Under the pieces are notes generated by a model that did no database searches, was not told the DNA's origin, and saw only the letters and a list, made by a program, of their open reading frames with translations. Shown one piece after another: positions 33,230 through 44,154 of a DNA stretch of 64,000 nucleotides; the first letter of the stretch is position 1; the number at the start of each line of letters is the position of its first letter. Both the position numbers and the translations under genes were made by a program. Origin of the DNA: Sciurus carolinensis (lineage: Eukaryota; Chordata; Mammalia; Rodentia; Sciuridae); contig NC_062227.1 of NCBI RefSeq assembly GCF_902686445.1, positions 25,784,777 to 25,848,776 of the forward strand. Reading direction: 5' to 3'.

Positions 33230-33240
33230 TAAAAGTTAAA
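33119..33240 (+). mobile_element. ID SINE with (ATCA)n tail
   Basis: 'ggctggggttgtggctcagt', 'ggtagagtgcttgcctagca', 'gaggcactgggtttgattct' and 'cagcaccacat' form an ID element with recognisable A and B boxes. The tail has turned into about eight ATCA units (33196-33228), then an A-rich end. It sits immediately downstream of the MER2-type element. Confidence 0.9.
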
Positions 33241-33244
33241 AAAG

Positions 33245-35090
33245 GAAAAAAGAACAGGAGAAGGGAAGGGGAACATGATCAAAACTCGATACATGTATGT
33301 ATGTAAATGCCACGGTAAAACCCATTTATCTGCACAACCAATATGTGTTGATAATTAAAATTAAAAAATTTTAAAAGGAGAAGAAGAAAAAAAGTAACAG
33401 AGGGAAAGTCAGGGAGAGCTAATGGCCTTTTCAACCTCCTTTTCCTTGCAGGAGACATTTTCCTTCTGTTGACAGTGAATTTCCCTTTCTGATGGATGCT
33501 AGAGCAGTAACCTTAACACTGGGAATTTCAGGTCTGATGGGAGAGGAGGAGTTGCTACAGGAACAGAGGGAACAGACAGGTAAGGGAACTTGAATTGAGT
33601 GACATGAGCCTTCTTGTGGCCTCCTATGAAACCGTGCTAGGGACTGAGTTCCCCAACCCTCAAAAATTGTCCACAAACTCAAGTTAGAATAGGTAAAAGG
33701 GTGCATTCCATTCTGCAGGCTGACTGCTTTCCTTTGGGCCCAGGGCCACCTCCATTGGCTGGGTGTACACCCTCTCCAGTTGGGTATTTTTCTTAGCTAC
33801 AGCTTCCTTGGTTCTATCTCGGTCCTGAAGGCTCATTAAGCTACAGAGCAAGCCAGATTTAAGGGGCTGTGCAGCTGCAGAGGCCCATTGATATTTAGTG
33901 GTGAACAAATCTCCACATTTAAAAAACTCAGCTGTTTGAAGCATGCTGAATGCAAAAATCATTGGTAAGTTACAATGTGTTAAATGACTCTAATTAAATG
34001 CCTCTATATTATGACACTGTTCATGATATTTCATTGCCAAAATTATAGCCAAAGCACCTAGAATGATGAACACTATATTCTTCATCTCTTTACATTGGAC
34101 TGAGGAAGAATAGTATAAAAACAACTTGGAAAGATTATTATGTTATAGGAGGAGCTTTAGTATTTGAATTCCTTTAGCCCCTTTATAACCATTAGCAAAT
34201 GATTTCTGTACCATGCTACACTTTGTCCCCATGCCTTCCATCTATTTGACAGAAGAATAGGGAGCAAATTGCAAATTACAGCAGATGATAGTTTCTAGAT
34301 AATTGTTCTGTTGTTGTTTTCCTGATCTGGATCTTTTACACAGGCAGTTATGAAAACAAAGCGTGAAACACCAAACTCTCATAAGTTCAGCCTAGAAGGA
34401 GCTAGTTGGATGAAGAGTTTGCTGTTCTTTTCCAAGAAGCACACTTTAGCTTTCTCATTAAATAAAACCTCTAGGAATTTCCCAAGATATCTTACTTGTA
34501 TTTCCCGATTTTGCACCTAGAAACCTATGTTTGTTAGAAACTGTTTTCTTTCATTTGTGCATTCCACTGGGTTTGGCTCTATTTCCAGTAAAAATCTGTG
34601 TTGGAAGACAAGTTCTTAATCATTTCTACAAATGGTCGAATGACATATTTGACTCATTCTTCTAAGATTGATATTTGCTTTTTACCTCAACCAACTTGTA
34701 ATATTGTATTAAAACATAATTTCTGAGCCCAATTTGACAAAATGATCAGTACAAGTCCATTATTCAGATTGTTGGTAGGTCTTCTGTTTGAGAAGAATTG
34801 TATTGTTCAGTTCTTGTGAATGATAAATACTTTGGATTCCAATCCTATCACAGCCATTGAGGTTCTGCATAAACCTTTTTATCTTCATGTTCTCAAACAG
34901 AAAGTATGGCTCATAAAGTCAAACTTGTCCTCAAGGATAAAGGAAGGATGAACATAATTATTGTAAAATGCTTTGTAAGTACAGATTGCTCTTGCTTTTT
35001 ACATCTTGAACTTGTTATTCCATTAAAATTCCAGATCCTATGTCGAAAACTTCTGTCCCAACTGAGAAAGTTGGCTCTTTGTCTTGCTTA
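33245..35090. other. non-coding stretch containing one exon-like segment
   Basis: No named repeat is recognised. The only splice-bounded open segment is at 34901-34974 on the plus strand, listed separately. Minus frames at 33431-33706 and 33684-33962 (91-92 codons) overlap end to end in different registers without splice bounds. Confidence 0.4.
34901..34974 (+). other. weak candidate exon, plus strand
   Basis: A strong acceptor-like site (pyrimidine tract then aacag at 34900) and a donor GTAAGT at 34975 bound 74 bp. One frame (two bases plus 24 codons) is open and contains an ATG in good start context (agtATGg) followed by 'MAHKVKLVLKDKGRMNIII'. The splice signals are good but the segment is too short for the frame to be informative. 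Unidentified. Confidence 0.2.
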
Positions 35091-35091
35091 A

Positions 35092-35262
35092 AGCAGTGGT
35101 TCTCTGTCTAGGTTTCCTGGGACATCTAAGATGGACAGATGCTCAGGTCTCACACTGAATCAGAATATCTGGGTGTGATTTATGGGCATCTCCACATATG
35201 ATCCTTTAATCTTCTTTCAGGGAAAATGAAGAGTCATTGTCCAACCCTGATGTGCCCTGAAA
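35092..35262 (+). repeat. possible MER5/hAT-type fragment
   Basis: 'gcagtggttctctgtctagg' at the left end, 'cactgaatcagaatatctgg' and 'gtgtgatttatgggcatct' match the terminal and central parts of Charlie/MER5-type elements (cagtggttctca...gaatcagaatctctggg). Confidence 0.4.
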
Positions 35263-36127
35263 AGTGCTATTTAATGTTTTGATGTGTTTTTTCCTTTAGT
35301 TTCTTAATATCCGTAACCTTGTTTTATAAGTAAAGAGATGGAGAATTAGGATTCAGATGCTTTGTGCATGCCAAGACCTTGGTTTCCAAGTACAAGAGCA
35401 GAATCTAACCAGGTTCCTTCCTCTGCTCTTCTGCTTCCAGAAGTATTTACAAATCTGGCAAAGAAAAAGAAATTGGCAAAGAGTTGGAGGGAGGCCAACA
35501 GTTTCTTAATACCAACACCAGTCCCATCTGCTCCTTTCACCTGAGTTTCCAGATCTGGTGAGCAGGCATGGAGTTATCCAGGAAATGCAACCTTTTGATT
35601 GACTGTCCATGAGTCAGTTCCCACCCTCGCTTATCTTTGCTGCCTTCTGCAGCGCTGTGTAGGCAAACTCCAGGTTCATCACAGTTGCCATTTGAACACA
35701 GGGTTCTGTTTAAGCAAGATATTTCCATGTGTGGCCAATGGTAACAATGATTTGCTGATCTGGTTTCAAAAGATTCTACTTAAATGAAAATCCCATGGAA
35801 CAGATGGAATCCTAAGTCTCTGTCCATAATGTAGTAAATATTTATAACAAAAAGTTTGTTTTGATGCTTAAATTTGTGCTGTGACTGCACTTGAAAGCAA
35901 TAAAGGATTTTTTCCAAAAGGCATTTATTTGATTTTGCAAAAGATGTGTCTGTGCTTGTGGGTTAATGGCTGGTCTTCCCAGAGAGAAGAAGACAATTGT
36001 CAGCAGGAGCATTTTGGGACAGAGGGTGAGAAAGAGCCAAAGTTGATCTTTTGTTTATAAGAGGAAGAGGTGACACCAAGGAGAGAAAGCTTCAACTGGA
36101 GCACATATATGTCACTCCATGAAATAT

Positions 36128-36186
36128 GTGAGCATGAGCTTTGTAATTAGAAAAGTCTAGGTTCAGATCCTGGCTTTGTCTTATGC
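36128..36186 (+). repeat. MIR SINE, left half
   Basis: 'gagcatgagctttgtaatta' then 'gtctaggttcagatcctggc' is the 5' half of MIR. It breaks off at about 36186, where reversed L2 begins. The right half resumes at about 36410. Confidence 0.6.
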
Positions 36187-36189
36187 AAA

Positions 36190-36408
36190 AAAATCAAAAA
36201 CATTATTTATTGACTGAATTCTAATCCTGTGCCAGATACTGAGTTAGGCCTTTGGGATATAGAGATAAGGAATCTTTCCTGTGAGAATATACAAAAAATG
36301 TAAATTTATAATGGCAAGTGTACAGTGGCAACGACCTACACTGGAGAGTAGGAGGACACAGAAAAAGAACATGTAAAAAATCAAATGGCAGGACAGGCCA
36401 GGAAGCCT
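36190..36408 (-). repeat. L2 LINE fragment inside a MIR
   Basis: 'cattatttattgactgaatt', 'cctgtgccagatactgagtt', 'gggatatagagataaggaat' and 'ggccaggaagccttccct' follow the reversed L2 3' end. It lies between two halves of one MIR, so it probably landed after the MIR. Confidence 0.6.
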
Positions 36409-36409
36409 T

Positions 36410-36525
36410 CCCTGCTACTGGCGGCTTTGGATGAATTATTTAACTTCAGTTTTCTTAAGCTCATACTACTCATCTTGTTGGATTGTTATGAGAATATAAT
36501 TATATGGGCTATTTACGAGGTTTTC
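36410..36525 (+). repeat. MIR SINE, right half
   Basis: 'ctactggcggctttggatga' followed by 'attatttaacttcagttttc' and 'ttgttggattgttatgagaa' continues the MIR consensus where the left half stopped. A 195-codon plus frame that starts at 36385 crosses this MIR and the following L2 and is not a gene. Confidence 0.6.
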
Positions 36526-36729
36526 CATGGTACCAGTAGAATTTCTATAAATAGTTATGAATCTCCTAATGCTGGTTGCAATAACCAAGATGACATTGGT
36601 ATTAAGGAGCAAAGGGTCCAAGGAAAAGGAGCTCTGGAAGTGGTGGGAAGAGCCGGAGGCTTCATTGCTCCAAAGTTGGGATGGGTGTGTTGTCCCTCCT
36701 CTCTTATCTGGGCGTGCTGCCCCACACAG

Positions 36730-36870
36730 CAATGGGCGTCCATTAAATGTTGGGCTCCCTGTGGACGGGCAGTGTGGCGCCATCTCACATACCGGTGTAT
36801 CCCCAGGAGTTGCCCCAAGCCTGACACAGGTGGTCTCTTCACATGTGTTCATGGAGGAAAGGGAGTGAAT
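36730..36870 (+). repeat. L2 LINE 3' fragment
   Basis: 'gggctccctgtggacgggca', 'cataccggtgtatccccagg' and 'ccaagcctgacacaggtggt' match the sense L2 3' end (gagctccttgagggcaggga...ctgtatccccagcacctagcacag). Confidence 0.6.
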
Positions 36871-36874
36871 GAGA

Positions 36875-38100
36875 AAGAAAAGATGGGGAAAGAAGCAGGT
36901 GAAAAGAAGAAGAAAGTGAAGATCATTATTTGGGGCCACCACACTCTGCAGCAACCATTTCAGGTGTCATAAGACCACCTTCTGCCACCAACTCACCATT
37001 CTGTTACTCACCATTCTAACAGACATCCTGCATAAACTCAGTCCTGATTTCCTTTTTGTCTTCCTTTCCTCTATTTCCTAGAGGGGTGAAATTCTGGCCA
37101 TGCTCAGACTGAGTTGTGTCACCTTCTATAAATTTTTAATCTCTTTAAGTCAAGTGAAGATGATAAGTCCAGGTCAACATGGCAGATTGAAACACATTAA
37201 GGCCTCTTCTTAAAATTTTGCTACAATGGCAGTGATTTTTTTTTTTTTAATGGGAGAGGTGATAAACTTAAAAGGACAAAATTTCTTTTCAAAGGTTCTC
37301 CCAGTAGAGAAAAGTAGCTGATTTTTTTTTTAAGTTAGAAAACTCATAGAACAAAAATAATTGGCCAAACCCTTAGACTGCAAGAGAGGGAACTAATCAC
37401 AAGCAAGCTGCCTTGTCACACTGGCTTGCAGAAATATTCAGATATTGTAGGTGCCTGGAAAAGGTGTGAGTGACGCTTTAAAAAATTTTTATTTTTAAAG
37501 GAGGTTTTGTTGAAAGTCTTTGTAAAAACTACCAAATCTCCAATTTTCATCCCTGGTCTGTGTAGTCAGATAGTACTTCCCTATCACACCCTGCCTGAAG
37601 TCTAGAAGTTACTCTCCAGACAACAGGGACAATAGATGTTCTAGGACTGCAACACCAGACAGAACCACGCTTGAGGATTAAGCACCTGCTAAAACAAAGA
37701 GGAACAAATGGAAATCTGTGTCTTTTAATGGGGTGCAACTCTTCCTTTTCCATTCCCCAATAGCAGACTCCTGTCACCAGGAAGGCAATTGCAAAAATCA
37801 TCTCAGGGAAACTCAACCAAAGAAAAACATCTGCAGATACTGATTTGGGATTCCCCTTGCAAAATTGCATAGCCCCCAGTATCACTTATAGTGAATCCTA
37901 TTGGTTGGCCGTTCTCATCTACACAAAAGTGCTTTTCTTTAGAAAGAAAACAACTTCTGCAAATGCAAGACAAGAAAACAAATATTATGTAGTGTGAAAA
38001 ATGCACTGTGGCAGGGAGCTTTCTGCACAGGTTTGTAACATCAAAGCAGCACCCCCCATTCAAAGTGTTGCTTGTTATTCTGAGGCCTATTCTCCACTCA
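36875..38100. other. non-coding stretch, no repeat recognised
   Basis: A T10 run lies at about 37229-37239 and a T9 run near 37322. A long minus frame (37803-38312, 169 codons) spans an internal 'catttgcag' acceptor-like site at about 37953, and its last 48 codons are fairly protein-like ('KHFCVDENGQPIGFTISDT'). No donor fits, so I do not call an exon. Confidence 0.35.
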
Positions 38101-38101
38101 C

Positions 38102-38205
38102 CAGGGGAGGTGACACAGTGGCCATAAGAGTGAGCAGCCAAGAAAACAAGAGCTATAACTTCCTCCTGCAGGTCTTCATCAGCAACCTGTTTGCAGAAGC
38201 AGGGC
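38102..38205. other. exon-like segment open on both strands
   Basis: On the minus strand, 38102-38186 (85 bp) lies between a 'gcaaacag' acceptor and a GTGAGT donor and is open in frame 'VADEDLQEEVIALVFLAAHS'. On the plus strand, 38105-38205 (101 bp) lies between a 'cactcaccag' acceptor and a GTGAGT donor and is open in frame 'YNFLLQVFISNLFAEAG'. At most one is likely to be real. I recognise neither product. Confidence 0.2.
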
Positions 38206-38484
38206 GTGAGTGAAAGGGGTTTGAACCACGGTAAGCGCGGGCCTGAGGGTTGGAACATTTGCCATGTCATCCTAGCTCTATCCTCAAAAATGTGCATCTT
38301 GGCGGAAGTCATCTCTGTGGGCTCATGTTGTCATCAGTGAAGTAAGATGATTGTCTCTGAGTTTCATCCACCTGTATGCTCAATCTGCCCCTTCCCCATC
38401 CATCCCTAACTAAAGACATTAGGGGGAATCACAAAAGAGGAAGTCTGGGCCAAACATGGCTGATTCTGACCTCACTCCAGATGG

Positions 38485-38650
38485 TTTCATAACACGGGGA
38501 CAGCTGTTCACCTCTCTGAGCCTTAATTCCCCTCACTTTAAAAGACGAAACTAACAGTAGTTCTCCCTTAGTGTAACTGTGGGGTTAGATGTGGCAACAG
38601 AGGGAGGGTCTGGCCACAAAGCCTAGCACAGTGTAAGTCTCCACTGGTCT
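38485..38650 (+). repeat. MIR SINE fragment
   Basis: 'ctgttcacctctctgagcct', 'taattcccctcactttaaaa', 'agtgtaactgtggggttaga' and 'aagcctagcacagtgtaagt' trace the MIR right half. Confidence 0.6.
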
Positions 38651-38803
38651 AACGCTCACAGATGTCCATTTCCTTTATGCCACCAGAGGTAAGGCAGGAA
38701 AAGGGGCTGGTGGGGCTTTCTCAGAAGGGAAACATGCAGGGCCCTTCTAACTGAATCTTGGAAGAGGAGTTGGGGAGGGGAGTGGGGATCAGCAGCAGCA
38801 GGG

Positions 38804-39391
38804 CATATGCTCATTCATACACACGGGTTCACACATGCTTATGCACATGCGCTGGTGTGCACACCCCTGAAGAGACAGGATGGGGGGTGGGGAACAGTGA
38901 TGATGTGGACGGCAAGTTCCACAAAGGCAAACGCATTTTTAAAGAACCTGGTGACCTACTCTACAGGAACCTGGAGGAGACCAGATGAATTGGGCACAAC
39001 TGCAAATATGTAGCTCTGTCCCTAGAGCTCTGACCAGGGGTTATCTACACATACACTCTCACGTGTAAATGCTCCTTTGCACACACACATGCTCATGCAC
39101 ACTCATGTCCACACACCCATGCTCTCACACAGGCTCACTCACGTGCACACGTATGCCCACACCCACCCACACCCATGATCATACACTCATGCACATGCTC
39201 ACACATTTAAGTGTACTTACACTTATGCATATGCCCTCTTGCACACATGCTCATGCACACTCACAACATGCCTTCATACACATCCTCATATGTATTCTTA
39301 CATGCTTGCACAACACTCCTTGCACACATACACATGCTCATTCACACACACGTGTTCACACATGCTTATGCACATGTGCTGGTGTGCACAC
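38804..39391. repeat. CA-rich minisatellite with a duplicated 61-bp unit
   Basis: The units at 38804-38864 and 39331-39391 are 61 bp each and agree at 57 positions ('gttcacacatgcttatgcac' is shared). Between them, 39059-39330 is an irregular array of CACAC/CATGCTCA units, and 38865-39058 is non-repetitive. Frames of Cys/His/Thr type on the plus strand (for example 39069-39443) come from this repeat and are not a zinc-finger gene. Confidence 0.9.
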
Positions 39392-39399
39392 ACAAAGCT

Positions 39400-40905
39400 G
39401 GACTCTATTCCAGGTGGACTCACAGGGTTTCCAACACTGGTAAAGTGACAGTCAGTGTTCAATATTCATAGTCAAAGCTGCTTTACAATGGACCCAACCC
39501 TGCTGAATAACAATGACTAGACAAAAAGGCCACTCTTGCCCTGAGGAATATACAGTTTGAAACCTGACTCACTAAAGTTTAGGACTAGACCCATGCCAGT
39601 ATCCTAGTGTCTAAAAATGGCTCATCACAAACTCTGGCAGGGAGGTGCATTTAGGAGGCTTTTGAAGTTTTGTGAGTAGAGGCATAAATTGTGTGAGGCT
39701 ATTGCTATCTCCCTTTTTTGATTGTTAAGGAAAACTTGCAGTAAGCAAGTATGATCCAGGGCTAAATTGTTCCCTGGCATCTGGGAACTTTTTATCCAAT
39801 CCAGAAATTCATGGCTTCTGATACCTAGGTGTCTCCCTGGGGAAATGGTAATAAAAGAGCAGCTTCTCTGAACCAGACTGCTTCACACATCTGCACCACC
39901 TCCTGTATTTCTCACCAGAACTCTGTGAGTTCCTCCGCCCCCTTTCCCTGGCAGGTGAGAGATTCACTGCTCTGCCCAGGAAAGCAGAAGGGTCACAATT
40001 TTAACCAGATCTACCTGACTGCAAAGTCATGACGCATCCTCAGCCTTGAGCTATGAACTTAGCAATATTTCTAATATTCATCCTCCATTTATTCTTCCAG
40101 TTCCTCTCTGAATTCACTCGAATCTTATGAGAAAGTATAATGAGGTACAATAATTGAGTAGGGGAAGGCATTCAGTATACATATACACTGTTACCACTTT
40201 GCTAAGAGACTTTATGTCAAGCCAGGAAGGCAGAGAGCCACCCCCAGATGGAGCAGGCTCACACACATGGCTGAGGGGATGAATCAGCTTATCTTGGGGA
40301 CAAGATAACCCGATTCTCCACAATATCACTTAGAGGAGTAGATGCCAAATTTTAAAATGTACTTATTGATTGACAAATGGGCTAACCCTAGCCAATACCC
40401 TGCAAGTGTGTGTGACATTTACCACCAAAAGAAGCTATCCTGAAGTGGTGGATGGATTAAAGCTCTGGTAAAGTGCAGGACTGTCAGAAGACAGAACATC
40501 TCAGCTCCCAAATGAGCAGACTTTTTTTACTGGCTAATTCCTGAAATTCCACCCTCATAACTCACTCTCTTTAGCTTCCCTCATTCACATTGCTGATTTT
40601 GATGTGCCTGTGACAGGTCCAGGTGGGGCTGGGGATCCAGGAAGCAAGACAAATGTCCCAGCAGAAAAGATGGGCCAACACAGGGAGATTGAAACACTTA
40701 AGTGAGCCCAGCTGAGCAGCTGGGAAATGTGTCAGAGGGAGGGAGGGAGAAGGAAGCACCCAACAGAAGGGTGAGAGCAGTGAGGTGGGCTCAGAGGACG
40801 GAGCAGGGCAGAGAACCAGGCCCCAGAGAGTGCTTGGCTGGGTGGAAGATTCTGGAAGGGGAAGTTGTTACACAAGGGAATGATATATCAACCCTTTGTG
40901 TATAT
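39400..40905. other. non-coding stretch, nothing recognised
   Basis: No named repeat and no credible exon. A 36-bp plus segment near 39920-39955 lies between a 'ctcaccag' acceptor and a GTGAGA donor but is too short to judge. Confidence 0.4.
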
Positions 40906-40920
40906 TAAAATGCAGATCAG

Positions 40921-41117
40921 GGCTGGGCACAGTGGCATACACCTGTAGTCCTAGTGACTCAGGAGGTTGAGGCAAGAAGATCGAAAGTTCAAAGGCAGCC
41001 TCAGCAACTTAGGAAGCCCTAAGCAACTTAGTGAGACCCTGTCTCAAAATAAAAAATAAAAAGGGCTGGGGATGTGGTTAAGTACCCCTGGGTTCAATCC
41101 CAGGTACAAAAGAAAAA
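40921..41117 (+). mobile_element. B1-dID composite SINE with perfect 14-bp target duplication
   Basis: The flanks at 40907-40920 and 41118-41131 are both 'aaaatgcagatcag'. The B1 half has 'ggctgggcacagtggcatac' and 'agtgagaccctgtctcaaaa'. The ID half follows an A-rich linker: 'gggctggggatgtggttaag', 'ctgggttcaatcccaggtac'. The exact duplication points to a fairly recent insertion in the squirrel lineage. Confidence 0.95.
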
Positions 41118-41439
41118 AAAATGCAGATCAGGTCATAAAGAAGGAGATTGGTCTATGTAATCCTTTATGTCCATTTAATTCCAATAATATAAACACTCTT
41201 TGAAGGGATAATGATTCTTAATCAAGTCAGGTGTTCTTTGAAGTGAATAACCTATTCAAAGGCTCACTTTTATATTCTGAGAAGAAGAATACTAAAGCAC
41301 CTGAGGGCAGTGGAATGAGGAGGTGCTGAGGAAGGAAAGGTGCAAATTAGTGCAGAAGAGACAAATGCTTGCCTTCCTCCCACCCTGCCAGCCCTGGTGC
41401 CCAGAAGGATATGAGGTCCATAACTCCCTAAGTTTTATT

Positions 41440-41555
41440 TCATTTATTTATTTTACTCATTTGTCGATTTTCTGTTTTTGCAGTGCTAGAGATGGAACCC
41501 AGGGGCCCAGTGCATGCTGGGCCAGTGCTCCACCACAAAGCTACATTCAAGCCTT
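41440..41555 (-). mobile_element. degraded ID-type SINE half
   Basis: 'tgctagagatggaacccagg', 'gcatgctgggccagtgctcc' and 'accacaaagctacattca' look like a reversed, diverged dID half. The B1 half is not recognisable. Confidence 0.5.
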
Positions 41556-41884
41556 TAGTTTTCTTCTATTTATTGAAAATTATTGTTGTTTGGATTTGAA
41601 ACCCCATTTTAATCAATAACAGGGTATTTGTAGCAGAATTAATCATACCTGAAAGATACAATTTGAAGGAAGTTTTAGTTACCTTTGGCTTAGGTTTATA
41701 TTTAATCCCATCCAAAAAAAAATTTGTTATTCAAGTTGACATTACTCATACAAAAGTTATTTTGAAAAAGAAATTATGGTCTGTCAAATAAATTGTTGGC
41801 AAGCCTAAAACTAGTTCTGGTACAATGTTCTGGGTATGAGTTTGCATGGAAAGTATAACATTAACACGGTAGAAGAAAAATAAA

Positions 41885-42255
41885 AGTGTGGAAATATTTG
41901 CCACGTACGTACTGTAGAGTAGACACCATGCCAAGCTCTGGGGACAGAGCAGTGAGCAAAAGAGGCAAAATGTATAACTTGATGGTTCTCAAACTCTAGT
42001 TAGGGAAGCAGGTAAATTCATTTAAACAGCCGAGTGTAATAATAGCACTATGAAGGAAAATCAGGGGACAAATAATGAGGAAGCAGGATGCACGGACACC
42101 CTTTTCACACAGAGAGGTCAAGAAGGCCTCCAGAGGGAAGTAGTGTTTGAGCTGAACTGGACTTAAGGAAGAACTCTCTAGGGGCACTGTGAGGTAGAGT
42201 GGTTGGGGAAGAGGAAAGACCTGAACAAAGAGCATCATCTTGGCTAAATATGAGC
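41885..42255 (-). repeat. L2 LINE 3' fragment
   Basis: 'agacaccatgccaagctctg', 'gggacagagcagtgagcaaa', 'cacagagaggtcaagaaggc', 'gtagtgtttgagctgaactg' and 'gacctgaacaaagagcatc' follow the reversed L2 3' portion in order over about 370 bp. Confidence 0.65.
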
Positions 42256-42259
42256 TATG

Positions 42260-42725
42260 CAGGGAGAGAATGCGGTCAGAGGAAGAAAGTCATCAAACCA
42301 TGGAGATGCCAGCCAGACACTCAGATGGAGTGTCTCCTTTCCAGCAGGCCCCAGGGGGTCTTCCCTCCCTGACAGTGGTGTCCAGTCAGGGCACACATCT
42401 GAAAACTCATCAATTAATACCAAAGACCATTCCCCATGTGTACCTTAACACTACCTTCTGCAACTTGGGAAAAACAAAAAGCAATGCTGATAATTAATTC
42501 CTCGTGAATCAATCAATATCCCATCATGACTGTGCAGGGAGAATGGGTGAACAGAAAGCTAGAGAAGGGGGAAAAAGCATGCATGGAAGTTGTGGATGAA
42601 ATGACAGATCTTTTATTTTTCCCTGAATTGATGGCATTGCAACAGAATTTAATTGTATCTTCAGAGTTGAAGAAATTCTGTATCTGTTTATTTTCCTAAA
42701 ACAGGAAGGAAAAAAAAGAAAACTC
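42260..42725. other. non-coding stretch next to an exon-like segment
   Basis: Plus frames at 42240-42497 and 42257-42448 overlap in different registers and are not bounded by splice sites. Nothing else was recognised. Confidence 0.4.
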
Positions 42726-42727
42726 AC

Positions 42728-42872
42728 TGTCTGGTTCCAGATTGCTCACCCCCAGGGAAATGCGACTGTGCTGCCAGGAGGTAGGAGGTTCCAAAGAAAT
42801 AAGTAGAGCAGAAACTGCTCCTGAGGTGTAGATGTCTTTCCACATCTGAGATTCAGAAAAGGAGTTCTCAAA
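42728..42872 (-). other. candidate coding exon of an unidentified gene
   Basis: The minus-strand segment is 145 bp. It has a good acceptor (tttttattcccacatacag, plus-strand CT at 42873-42874) and a consensus donor GTGAGT (plus-strand ACTCAC at 42722-42727). The phase-0 frame gives 48 codons plus one base without a stop and is protein-like: 'SESQMWKDIYTSGAVSALLI' and 'WQHSRISLGVSNLEPD'. An alternative donor (GTGAGC) lies inside it about 23 bp earlier. Of all the splice-bounded segments in the window this has the best acceptor. I do not recognise the family. It could share a minus-strand gene with the segment at 27318-27481, but this is inference and the phases require further exons. Confidence 0.35.
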
Positions 42873-42879
42873 CTGTATG

Positions 42880-44150
42880 TGGGAATAAAAATATGCTTCA
42901 CTTATCAGTTTGAAGTTAATCATAGAAATGAACAAACTCAGATACTCTGCAATTTCACTCTACATTTCCCTCACTTCTGAAAAATCAAGACAGCCATCAG
43001 ATTTCCATCTGCACTTCTTAACTGGCTGGAGGGTTATTAGTTTTAGGAAGTAAATTATTAGCAACGGAGTTTTTGTTTTCCCAAGGTCCAAAACTGTAAC
43101 CTTCCAACCAGGTCGTGATAAACTTTGGCAATTGAAGGCCTCTTTTGGATCATACAGTACCAAAAAGAAACTTCATTTTCACTGTGACATGGCCATAAAA
43201 TTGGAAACGAAATAGCATCCCATATGAATTATTAGAAGATTCCTTAAAGAGAAATTTTAATATCTTTCTTCCAAAATGTTTCCCCTGATCTTCTAATGTT
43301 CTTTTAATTTTTCCTTCATTATGTAAAATTAGGACTTAACTACCCATCACCTCCTAAAAGTCAAGTCAGAGAGTTGTTCTAAGTGATGGCAGGTTCTCGT
43401 TTCTCATGGATCTCTCCAGGGAAAGGAAAAGCACTTTGGACTGAGAGAGCGGGCCTTCCTTGCAAGAGCTTCTTAGAGCCTATTCCATTTCAAAATGAAA
43501 ATCTGACATCACATCAATAAGGAGCTTGGAACTATTTACAATTGCCCCCTCAACTTTCAATGTCAGAATAATGAAAAGCTCCGTGCTTCCCTGACTGAAG
43601 GCTGACATTCTGTCCTTCATGGGTAACTTACTTGCCATAGAAGGAAATGAAGAAATAATTTTCAGAGTTGCTATTGATCTGGCATTGCATTAACTGTCTG
43701 CTGAGCCAAGCTATTTATTGACTAACTCCTAACTGGCCACTTCTAATTAGCTCAGCTTTCCCTAGCAGATTTTAGGATGGGGTGAAAAGATATCAGTATG
43801 GGATTCTCAAAACTGTCACAGAGCTCTATGTGTGACCCCTAAATGTCTTTCTTAGTTTCCAAACACGTTTTAAAGGACTAGAAGTCAGCATTTCATTCAA
43901 TAACCACTTTTATAGGGGAGCATAAAAATGTCCCTTGAAACAAATCGCTGATCACATGATGTAACAGCCCTTCTTTCAGAGTCAAAGATGGGATTCATAC
44001 AGTATGACCAAATCTTTCTGTGTGGAGATTCCATTCCCCATTTAGGCCTTGACGTAACTTGAGTAATGCCCTCTTGGAAATCACACTTATCTACTTAGAT
44101 TCACTCCTTAAAACACTTTGGAATCTCAAAGATAATCAGTCAACTGCCTA
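42880..44150. other. non-coding stretch, nothing recognised
   Basis: A minus frame at 42960-43163 has a protein-like start ('VLYDPKEAFNCQSLSRPGW') but no usable acceptor. No named repeat. Confidence 0.4.
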
Positions 44151-44154
44151 CTTA

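Noticed and set aside
36385..36972. 195-codon plus frame, among the longest in the window, with a 162-codon frame antisense to it
   Set aside because: It crosses L2, MIR and L2 fragments in different orientations. Neither strand reads like a single protein.
37803..38312. 169-codon minus frame as a single-exon gene
   Set aside because: No start context, no family match, and a mid-frame acceptor-like site. Only sub-segments look protein-like and no donor fits the distal part.
39069..39443. 124-codon plus frame rich in Cys and His, superficially zinc-finger-like
   Set aside because: Comes from the CA/CATGCTCA minisatellite; there is no regular C2H2 spacing.
42960..43163. Minus frame beginning with a protein-like motif, possible exon
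   Set aside because: No acceptor with a pyrimidine tract upstream, and the frame degrades after about 30 codons.
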